A stretch of 5,924 bases of DNA. Origin: Methylococcaceae bacterium NSP1-2 (GTDB taxonomy: Bacteria > Pseudomonadota > Gammaproteobacteria > Methylococcales > Methylomonadaceae). The position numbers and the translations under genes were made by a program. The DNA lies in NCBI GenBank assembly GCA_002256685.1, contig NQJH01000192.1:1-5924 (forward strand). Reading direction: 5' to 3'. A model generated the notes under the pieces. The model was given only the letters and a program-made list of their open reading frames with translations, ran no database searches and was not told the DNA's origin. Shown here piece after piece: positions 1-5,270 of this stretch (its first letter is position 1; every line of letters begins with the position of its first letter).

Positions 1-59
1 ACCAATGGGCAATAGTTAAATGTGATTTCTTCGGATGGCCACAAGTCTACAGTAAACAT

Positions 60-1781
60 TTGGGAACATTTGGTTTGAATTCTTGTCCTGGTTTGCATTT
101 TGTCCATAATCAAGTCTTTAAAGTGTCGGCAACGGCTCTGAGTGGCGAACAAATTGAAGTTACTTGGCAAATACTAGACGGTTATTATCTGTATCGCAAT
201 AAAACCCATATTGAATCCAAGACTCCCGCTGTGCAGTTAGAGGAGGCGGTTTTCCCCAGTGGTGAAATCAAACATGATGAGTATTTTGGTGATATGGAAG
301 TTTATCACCACACATTGAAAGTTTTGCTGCCGATTAAAGTAAATGGCGCGACTAGCGTGGAACTGTCGCTTGCTTATCAAGGCTGTGCTGATAAAGGGAT
401 ATGTTATCCGCCACAAAAAACCAGTTTGACTATTGCGTTACCGACTATTGCCGCTGTGGCACAAGCTAATCCGCTGGAACAATTACTCCACGGTGCTAAC
501 AAGAAAGATGATTTATTGCCGCCTGAACAAGCGTTTCAATTTTTTGCCACTGTTAAAAATGACAACACCGTCGCGGTGTCGTGGCGTATTGCTCAGGGCT
601 ATTATTTATACCGCGAAAAAGTACAGTTGGAATTAATTAACGCGCCTGATACGCAACTGGGTAGTTTTACGATTCCCAACGGTATACCCAAAGAAGATGA
701 AGCCTTTGGGCGGGTGGAAATATTTCATGATGAATTAAAGTTTGATGTGCCGCTAATACGGACGAAACCAGTCGCACAAATCCTTAGTTTAAAAGCCAGT
801 TTTCAAGGCTGTGCGGAGCGTGGTGTGTGTTATCCACCGATGACGCAATCGGTTGAATTACAATTGCCAGAAGCGAATGTCAGCACACCACCTACCGTTG
901 TTAAAACCGCGCCCGTGTTATCTGAGCAAGATCAAATTGTCGATTCCTTAAAACACGATAGTTTTGCGATGACCTTACTGAGCTTTTTTGGCTTCGGTTT
1001 ATTGTTATCACTGACACCGTGTATTTTTCCGATGATTCCAATTTTGTCGGGCATTATTGTCGGGCATGGTAATCACATCACTACCATGCGTGCATTTTTA
1101 TTGTCATTGAGTTATGTCGTCGCGTCTGCGGTAACTTACACCGTGTTTGGTATCTTAGCCGCGTTATTTGGCGAAAATTTACAAACTCTGTTTCAACAAC
1201 CGTGGATAGTTGGCTTATTCAGTGCAGTGTTTGTGGTGTTATCGTTATCGATGTTTGGGTTTTATAATTTACAACTACCTGCTGTTATACAAACTAAACT
1301 GCATAATTCCAGCGTTAGACATCAAGATGGTTCATTGTGGGGCGCGGCGATTATGGGGGCATTGTCCTCGCTGATTGTCGGACCTTGTGTTGCTGCACCC
1401 CTAGCAGGGGCGTTAATTTTTATTGGACAAACAGGGGATGTGGTCTTAGGTGGTGGTGCTTTATTTGCGCTAGGTTTGGGTATGGGCGTGCCGTTATTAT
1501 TACTCGGTGCGTCAGCAGGTAAATTATTGCCCAAAGCAGGCGGCTGGATGAACGCAACTAAAGCGGTGTTCGGCGTGATTATGCTGGCAGTAGCCGTGTG
1601 GATGCTCAGTCGCGTGATACCGCCTACGGTGACGATGCTACTGTGGGCAATGCTGTTTTTATTTGAATGCCATAGACACCTTACCCGAACACGCCTCAGG
1701 CTGGCGCAAATTATGGAAAGGCGTGGGTTTGATGATGATAGTTTATGGGGTATTGCTACTGATCGGCTTGAGTATGGGTAA
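60..1781 (+). CDS. dsbD: Thiol:disulfide interchange protein DsbD, N-terminal and membrane part (frameshifted; 5' end abnormal)
   Basis: DsbD carries electrons from cytoplasmic thioredoxin across the inner membrane to periplasmic thiol proteins. Residues here are counted from the TTG at 60. Two tandem DsbD-alpha domains are visible. Alpha-1 (about 18-128) has GYYLYR at 41-46 and a CADKGIC pair (C109, C115). Alpha-2 (about 152-270) repeats GYYLYR at 180-185 and has CAERGVC (C251, C257). The beta domain starts near 302 with about six full membrane helices. C321 (LTPC) and C443 (GPC) match the two redox cysteines of E. coli DsbD, which has only one alpha domain. Family-like sequence ends near base 1658 in helix 7 (MLLWAMLF). 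The last 40 or so codons form an Arg-rich, non-DsbD tail because the true continuation is one frame over. The TTG start is not convincing: there is no ribosome binding site, no signal peptide follows, the frame stays open to the window edge, and DsbD similarity begins only around base 111. The family assignment is very secure; whether the gene is functional is doubtful. Confidence 0.88.
   Translation: MGTFGLNSCPGLHFVHNQVFKVSATALSGEQIEVTWQILDGYYLYRNKTHIESKTPAVQLEEAVFPSGEIKHDEYFGDMEVYHHTLKVLLPIKVNGATSVELSLAYQGCADKGICYPPQKTSLTIALPTIAAVAQANPLEQLLHGANKKDDLLPPEQAFQFFATVKNDNTVAVSWRIAQGYYLYREKVQLELINAPDTQLGSFTIPNGIPKEDEAFGRVEIFHDELKFDVPLIRTKPVAQILSLKASFQGCAERGVCYPPMTQSVELQLPEANVSTPPTVVKTAPVLSEQDQIVDSLKHDSFAMTLLSFFGFGLLLSLTPCIFPMIPILSGIIVGHGNHITTMRAFLLSLSYVVASAVTYTVFGILAALFGENLQTLFQQPWIVGLFSAVFVVLSLSMFGFYNLQLPAVIQTKLHNSSVRHQDGSLWGAAIMGALSSLIVGPCVAAPLAGALIFIGQTGDVVLGGGALFALGLGMGVPLLLLGASAGKLLPKAGGWMNATKAVFGVIMLAVAVWMLSRVIPPTVTMLLWAMLFLFECHRHLTRTRLRLAQIMERRGFDDDSLWGIATDRLEYG
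1644..1665 (+). other. Frameshift junction in dsbD (helix 7)
   Basis: Frame A reads W-A-M-L-F-L-F-E from 1644. Frame B reads Y-L-N-A-I-D from 1660. Dropping one T from the T5 run at 1656-1660 joins them as WAMLF-YLNAID. As I recall long DsbD relatives, about ten residues lie between that Trp and the Tyr, against five here, so the join would still be about five residues short. This fits a net loss of about 14 bp better than a single-base error, although a base-call error cannot be excluded from sequence alone. Confidence 0.75.
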
Positions 1782-2208
1782 CAGTAATCCGTTAAAACCG
1801 TTACAAGGTTTTGCGATGAACAATGCCCAAGCTGCTGAACAAGGTTTGGTTTTTCAACGCATTCGTTCTATTGCTGAACTGGACGAAAAACTTAAACAAG
1901 CCAGTAGCCAAGGTAAACAAGTCATACTGGATTTTTATGCCGATTGGTGTGTATCTTGCAAAGAAATGGAAGCCTATACCTTTGCTGATCCCAAGGTCAA
2001 ACAAGCTCTTAACGACTTTGTATTATTACAGGCGGATGTCACTGAAAATTCTGATGTCGATAAAGCCTTACTGGAAAAATTTAAGCTAATAGGACCGCCG
2101 GCTATTTTATTTTTTGGTGTTAATCAACAAGAACACTCAGAAAACCGCGTTATCGGTTATCAAGATGCCGAAACATTTGTTAAATCACTACAACAGATTA
2201 AACCATGA
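1663..2208 (+). CDS. dsbD: DsbD C-terminal part: last membrane helix plus thioredoxin-like gamma domain (out-of-frame continuation)
   Basis: This is the missing end of the gene upstream, one frame over. The frame is open from 1633. The family-like sequence begins at 1660 with YLNAIDTLPEHASGWR, which resembles the YLGALDxLP linker that follows helix 7 in long DsbD proteins. The TTG at 1663 codes an internal Leu of that motif, so it is not a natural start. Residues about 20-40 (GVGLMMIVYGVLLLIG) form helix 8. A Gln/Ala-containing linker follows, then a thioredoxin fold with the WCVSC active site (Trp codon at 1945, Cys codons at 1948 and 1957) and GPPAILFF, which carries the expected cis-Pro region. 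In DsbD the gamma domain takes electrons from the beta-domain cysteines and passes them to the alpha domain. If translated alone from the ATG pair near 1729, helix 8 could act as a signal anchor and place the thioredoxin domain in the periplasm; that is inference. The stop overlaps the next start as ATGA. Confidence 0.85.
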   Translation: MNAIDTLPEHASGWRKLWKGVGLMMIVYGVLLLIGLSMGNSNPLKPLQGFAMNNAQAAEQGLVFQRIRSIAELDEKLKQASSQGKQVILDFYADWCVSCKEMEAYTFADPKVKQALNDFVLLQADVTENSDVDKALLEKFKLIGPPAILFFGVNQQEHSENRVIGYQDAETFVKSLQQIKP

Positions 2209-2720
2209 AACCCTCCGAAATAATTATTGTCGTTGCCGTCCTTGCCTTAGGTGTGGGACTAACCACCCGATTTTTTATCTCGCCTGCTGACATTACTAGC
2301 CCTGCACCGTTAGTCGCTGAATTTAATTTGCCAGATTCATCAGGCAAAGCGCACAGTAGTAAAGAATGGCAAGGAAAAATCCGCATTATCAATTTTTGGG
2401 CAACGTGGTGTGCGCCCTGTCGCAAAGAAATACCCGAATTTATTGCCTTACAAACTAAATATGCTGATAAAAATGTGCAGTTCATAGGCATTGCTATCGA
2501 TGAACAACAAGCCGTTAGTGACTATCTCAAGACTATTAACAGCAATTACCCAATGCTCATTGGCGGTGATGCGGGTATGGCAATGACTCAACAATTTGGC
2601 AATCGTATCGGCGCATTACCCTATACGGTGGTGGTTGATACTCAAGGGCATATTGTGCATCAACAATCGGGTGAATTTTCTACTGAACAGTTGGTGAAGG
2701 TGATTACGCCATTGTTGTAG
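2205..2720 (+). CDS. Membrane-anchored TlpA/ResA-like thioredoxin (thiol:disulfide reductase)
   Basis: The 171-aa protein has an uncleaved-looking N-terminal membrane anchor (about residues 5-26, IIIVVAVLALGVGLTTRFFI) followed by a periplasmic thioredoxin fold. The fold starts with the TlpA-type strand AEFNLPDSSGK (38-48). The active site is WATWCAPC, with C69 and C72. IGIAIDE (94-100) and the cis-Pro loop ALPY (P139) complete the family pattern. Length is typical for TlpA/ResA/DsbE-like proteins, which reduce disulfides in periplasmic targets such as apocytochrome c or other thiol enzymes. The specific substrate is not shown. The start ATG overlaps the dsbD stop (ATGA), with no clear Shine-Dalgarno sequence, so translation is probably coupled to dsbD. 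This suggests DsbD is, or was, its electron donor. The gene looks intact, which matters because the upstream dsbD frame is broken. It could be called a CcmG/DsbE relative, but no cytochrome c maturation genes are nearby, so I give no symbol. Confidence 0.9.
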   Translation: MKPSEIIIVVAVLALGVGLTTRFFISPADITSPAPLVAEFNLPDSSGKAHSSKEWQGKIRIINFWATWCAPCRKEIPEFIALQTKYADKNVQFIGIAIDEQQAVSDYLKTINSNYPMLIGGDAGMAMTQQFGNRIGALPYTVVVDTQGHIVHQQSGEFSTEQLVKVITPLL

Positions 2721-2751
2721 GGTGTAGAGTACATATTATGTAGTCACCGGT

Positions 2752-2777
2752 GGAGTCCAAGACATGTTTTGGACTTC
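2752..2777 (+). repeat. Hairpin, 11-bp stem with CATG loop
   Basis: The left arm GGAGTCCAAGA (2752-2762) pairs with TTTTGGACTTC (2767-2777) around a 4-nt CATG loop. The core AGTCCAA/TTGGACT is perfect, and two G-T pairs are allowed in the rest. It lies 31 bp after the tlpA-like stop. It could end that transcript, but no T-run follows on the + strand, so it is not a canonical intrinsic terminator. It may instead be a dispersed palindromic repeat. Confidence 0.6.
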
Positions 2778-2843
2778 GCAAATCATCAGTTTTCAGTTTC
2801 TAAAATAAGCGATTTGTAATTAACAACGGCAAACAATAGCCTT

Positions 2844-2863
2844 ACTGTCGCTAACTGTGGCTA
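2844..2863 (+). repeat. Tandem 10-bp near-repeat upstream of aroQ
   Basis: ACTGTCGCTA (2844-2853) is followed directly by ACTGTGGCTA (2854-2863), with nine of ten bases identical. The period is about one helical turn, and the pair ends 4 bp before the CATAAT hexamer. The placement would suit a protein-binding site, but chance or a simple duplication is equally possible. Confidence 0.4.
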
Positions 2864-2946
2864 AAAGCATAATATCTGGACAATTCTGAGTAAATTCGTC
2901 AAAATTAGCACCCTTGCACAATCCCCCTACTGAATAAACACGCTAA

Positions 2947-3390
2947 ATGGCACAGATTACCGTTTTAAATGGACCGAATTTAAACTTACTAGGCATACGC
3001 GAACCGGGTCATTACGGTAACAAAACCCTTGCCGATATTCAGCAGACTTTAGAGGCACAGGCGGCGGTATTACAGCATCAGTTGAGCTTTTATCAACATA
3101 ATGCAGAGCATCAAATCGTTGAATTGATTCATCAAGCTTATCAAAATCGCGTTGATTTCATACTCATCAATCCCGCCGCTTTTACGCATACCAGTGTCGC
3201 TATTCGTGACGCGTTGCTAGCCACCAAAATCCCCTTTATAGAGGTTCATTTATCAAACGTCCACGCACGCGAACCTTTTAGAAAACACTCCTATTTCTCT
3301 GATATTGCCAAAGGCGTTATTTGTGGGTTTGGAGCAATAGGATACGAACTGGCCTTACAAGCCGCCCATCAGCTACTAGCCGAGAAATAA
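2947..3390 (+). CDS. aroQ: 3-Dehydroquinate dehydratase, type II
   Basis: Cytoplasmic enzyme of the shikimate pathway that dehydrates 3-dehydroquinate to 3-dehydroshikimate by the type II (trans-elimination) mechanism. At 147 aa it has the usual type II length and matches throughout. The N-terminal signature NGPNLNLLG lies at 8-16 and REPGHYG at 18-24, with Arg18 and Tyr23 as the catalytic pair by family position. FILINPAAFTHTSVAIRDAL (71-90) holds N75 and H81. HLSNVHAREPFRKHS (101-115) carries H101 and R112. The end matches the family's GFGxxGYxLAL segment. The ATG at 2947 fits the family N-terminus, but no strong Shine-Dalgarno precedes it. It is the first gene after the 226-bp gap, and accB follows only 6 bp downstream. 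This aroQ-accB-accC linkage is recurrent in gammaproteobacteria and points to one transcript. Nothing is missing. Confidence 0.97.
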   Translation: MAQITVLNGPNLNLLGIREPGHYGNKTLADIQQTLEAQAAVLQHQLSFYQHNAEHQIVELIHQAYQNRVDFILINPAAFTHTSVAIRDALLATKIPFIEVHLSNVHAREPFRKHSYFSDIAKGVICGFGAIGYELALQAAHQLLAEK

Positions 3391-3396
3391 TTCATC

Positions 3397-3834
3397 ATGG
3401 ATATTAGAAAAATTAAAAAACTCATCGAAATTATCGAAGAATCAGGCATTGCCGAGTTAGAAATTAAAGAAGGCGAAGAATTTATTCGCATTAACCGTTA
3501 TTCTTCAGCCCCCGTCACTTACGCGCACGCGCCAGCTGCCGCTGCCGCATTGCCTACACAAGCCGTTGCTGCTGCCGCGCCCGCTGAAGAAAAAATCACG
3601 GGGCATGTGGTTAAGTCACCGATGGTCGGTACGTTTTACCGTTCCGCCTCACCGGGTACTAAAGTATTTGTCGAAATCGGTCAATCAGTGATGGTCGGTG
3701 ATACCCTGTGTATCATTGAAGCAATGAAAATTCTTAATCAGATTGAGTCTGATAAAAGCGGCACTATCACTAAAATTCTGGTTGATAACGCTGAACCGGT
3801 CGAATATGGTCAACCCTTATTCATCATTGAATAA
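3397..3834 (+). CDS. accB: Biotin carboxyl carrier protein of acetyl-CoA carboxylase (BCCP)
   Basis: BCCP carries the biotin that AccC carboxylates; the carboxyltransferase (AccAD, not in this window) then moves CO2 to acetyl-CoA to make malonyl-CoA for fatty acid synthesis. The 145-aa protein has the standard layout. The N-terminal helix MDIRKIKKLIEIIEES (1-16) and a short beta element are followed by an Ala/Pro-rich flexible linker (about 38-63) and the biotinyl domain (about 69-145). The biotinylation site is EAMKILNQI with K111 (codon 3727-3729). SPMVGTFYRSASPG (74-87) corresponds to the protruding thumb known from E. coli BCCP. The residue after the biotinyl lysine is Ile where E. coli has Met. 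The start follows the aroQ stop by 6 bp with only a weak GAG upstream, so coupled translation is likely. The linker is shorter and more Ala-rich than in some relatives, as is common for this segment. Confidence 0.97.
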   Translation: MDIRKIKKLIEIIEESGIAELEIKEGEEFIRINRYSSAPVTYAHAPAAAAALPTQAVAAAAPAEEKITGHVVKSPMVGTFYRSASPGTKVFVEIGQSVMVGDTLCIIEAMKILNQIESDKSGTITKILVDNAEPVEYGQPLFIIE

Positions 3835-3836
3835 TC

Positions 3837-3842
3837 AGGGGA
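3837..3842 (+). promoter_or_regulatory. Shine-Dalgarno site of accC
   Basis: AGGGGA lies 6 nt before the ATG at 3849. It settles that start over the out-of-frame ATG at 3845, which meets a stop after three further codons. The other starts in this window lack a comparable site. Confidence 0.8.
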
Positions 3843-3848
3843 TAATGT

Positions 3849-5192
3849 ATGTTTTCTAAAATCGTTATCGCCAATCGCGGCGAAATTGCCCTGCGTATTT
3901 TACGCGCCTGTCGAGAGTTAGGCGTTAAAGTGGTTGCTGTCCATTCAGAAGCCGACCGTGATTTAAAACACGTTCGTTTAGCCGATGAATCGGTTTGTAT
4001 TGGTCCTGCGTCTTCTGCGGATAGTTATTTAAATATTCCCGCCATTATCAGCGCGGCAGAAGTCACCGATGCTGAAGCGATTCATCCGGGTTATGGTTTT
4101 CTGTCTGAAAATGCCGACTTTGCTGAAAAAGTAAAGCAAAGTGGCTTTGTGTTTATAGGACCTAATGCCGAAACTATTCGCATGATGGGCGATAAAATTT
4201 CTGCTAAAAAAGCCATGATTGCGGCAGGTGTGCCTTGTGTTCCGGGTGACAATACGCCGTTATTGGATGATGACGATAAAAATCTACAATTAGCGCGAGA
4301 AATTGGTTATCCCGTGATTATCAAAGCCGCTGGTGGTGGTGGTGGTCGCGGTATGCGTACCGTACACACTGAAGCCGCCTTGCTGAGTTCGATTTCTATG
4401 ACGAAAGCCGAAGCAGGTAGTGCGTTTGGTAATCCAACCGTGTACATGGAAAAGTTTCTCGAAGACCCGCGTCATATTGAGTTTCAAGTCATGGCAGATT
4501 CACATGGCAACGCGATTCATTTAGGTGAACGTGATTGTTCTATGCAGCGTCGCCATCAAAAAGTGGTTGAAGAAGCCCCTGCGCCGTTTATTACCGAAGC
4601 TCAACGCAAATTTATCGGTGAACGCTGCGCTCAAGCTTGTGTTGATATTGGTTATTTGGGCGCGGGTACCTTTGAATTTTTGTATGAAAGAGGCGAGTTT
4701 TATTTCATTGAAATGAATACGCGTGTACAAGTTGAGCATCCCGTCACTGAAATGGTCACAGGTTTTGACATTGTTAAAGAACAATTGCGCATTGCCTCTG
4801 GTGAGGCGTTATCGATACGCCAAGACCAAGTTAAAATTACCGGTCATGCGATTGAATGCCGCTTAAATGCCGAAGACCCCAAAACCTTTATGCCTTGCCC
4901 CGGAACGATTGACCAGTTCCACATGCCGGGTGGACCGGGTATTCGTTGTGAAACCCATATTTATAATGGCTACAAAGTACCGCCTTATTATGATTCGATG
5001 ATAGGTAAGCTGATTGCACACGGTGAAACCCGTCAAAGTGCGATTGCACGGATGAATACCGCGCTGAGTGAACTTATCATAGATGGTATTAAAACCAATA
5101 TTCCGTTACAGCAAGAAATTATGAATGACAGCGCGTTTGCCGCAGGTGGGCAAAATATTCATTATTTAGAAAAGAAGCTGGGGATTCATTAA
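3849..5192 (+). CDS. accC: Biotin carboxylase subunit of acetyl-CoA carboxylase
   Basis: AccC uses ATP and bicarbonate to carboxylate the biotin on AccB, the first half-reaction of acetyl-CoA carboxylase. At 447 aa it matches E. coli AccC (449 aa) nearly residue for residue. The N-terminal domain begins with the typical KIVIANRGEIALR (4-16). The ATP-grasp domain has K116, K159, the flexible glycine loop AAGGGGGRGM (160-169), the E201-K202 ATP-binding pair, H209 and K238. The catalytic core has E276, E288 and the EMNTRVQVEHPVTE motif (288-301) with R292, Q294 and E296, followed by R338. All fall at E. coli numbering, so full activity is expected. The ATG at 3849 has a strong Shine-Dalgarno, AGGGGA at 3837-3842, with 6-nt spacing. 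This is the only really good one in the window and suggests independent strong initiation 14 bp after accB. A strong terminator follows the stop. Confidence 0.98.
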   Translation: MFSKIVIANRGEIALRILRACRELGVKVVAVHSEADRDLKHVRLADESVCIGPASSADSYLNIPAIISAAEVTDAEAIHPGYGFLSENADFAEKVKQSGFVFIGPNAETIRMMGDKISAKKAMIAAGVPCVPGDNTPLLDDDDKNLQLAREIGYPVIIKAAGGGGGRGMRTVHTEAALLSSISMTKAEAGSAFGNPTVYMEKFLEDPRHIEFQVMADSHGNAIHLGERDCSMQRRHQKVVEEAPAPFITEAQRKFIGERCAQACVDIGYLGAGTFEFLYERGEFYFIEMNTRVQVEHPVTEMVTGFDIVKEQLRIASGEALSIRQDQVKITGHAIECRLNAEDPKTFMPCPGTIDQFHMPGGPGIRCETHIYNGYKVPPYYDSMIGKLIAHGETRQSAIARMNTALSELIIDGIKTNIPLQQEIMNDSAFAAGGQNIHYLEKKLGIH

Positions 5193-5205
5193 TATCACAC
5201 GTCTC

Positions 5206-5242
5206 AGACCTGTCAGGTTTTTAAAACCTGACAGGTCTTTTT
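5206..5242 (+). terminator. Intrinsic terminator after accC (long palindrome plus T-run)
   Basis: AGACCTGTCAGGTTTT (5206-5221) pairs perfectly with AAAACCTGACAGGTCT (5223-5238) around a single T. In RNA the inner A/T pairs would open to make the loop. TTTTT (5238-5242) follows immediately. It begins 14 bp after the accC stop and lies before prmA, so it should end the aroQ-accB-accC transcript. The opposite strand lacks a matching T-run, so it looks one-directional. Each arm contains its own small palindrome (ACCTG-T-CAGGT and ACCTG-A-CAGGT). Confidence 0.88.
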
Positions 5243-5270
5243 AACTGTTCGTTTTATATACCACTTAACT

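Larger units (their letters stand above)
2721..2946. other. Intergenic region between the tlpA-like gene and aroQ
   Basis: No plausible gene lies in this 226-bp gap. It holds in order a TACATA-T-TATGTA palindrome (2730-2742), a CACCGGTG palindrome (2745-2752), an 11-bp-stem hairpin (2752-2777), a tandem 10-bp near-repeat (2844-2863) and a CATAAT hexamer (2868-2873) that could be a -10 box. No good -35 sits 17 bp upstream of it (CTGTCG at 2845-2850 matches three of six). The gap probably contains the end of the redox transcript and the promoter and 5' leader of aroQ-accB-accC. That split is inference from position. Confidence 0.6.

Noticed and set aside
1322..1534. Minus-strand open frame opposite the dsbD membrane domain
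   Set aside because: It is Pro/Ala/Asn-rich with no family resemblance and lies wholly opposite strongly conserved DsbD codons. It is a shadow.
1651..1668. Programmed +1 frameshift or transcriptional slippage joining the two dsbD frames
   Set aside because: No stop codon or known slippery heptamer sits at the junction, a T5 run is short for slippage, and the joined product would still have a shortened helix 7. DsbD is not a known recoded gene.
2198..2491. Minus-strand open frame opposite the tlpA-like gene
   Set aside because: It overlaps a clear thioredoxin coding region and shows no recognisable protein features.
3523..3590. GCC/GCT/GCA-rich low-complexity stretch in accB
   Set aside because: It encodes the normal Ala/Pro-rich flexible linker of BCCP and is not a repeat element.
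4330..4350. GGT trinucleotide run that looks like a microsatellite
   Set aside because: It encodes the conserved glycine loop of the biotin carboxylase ATP-grasp domain.
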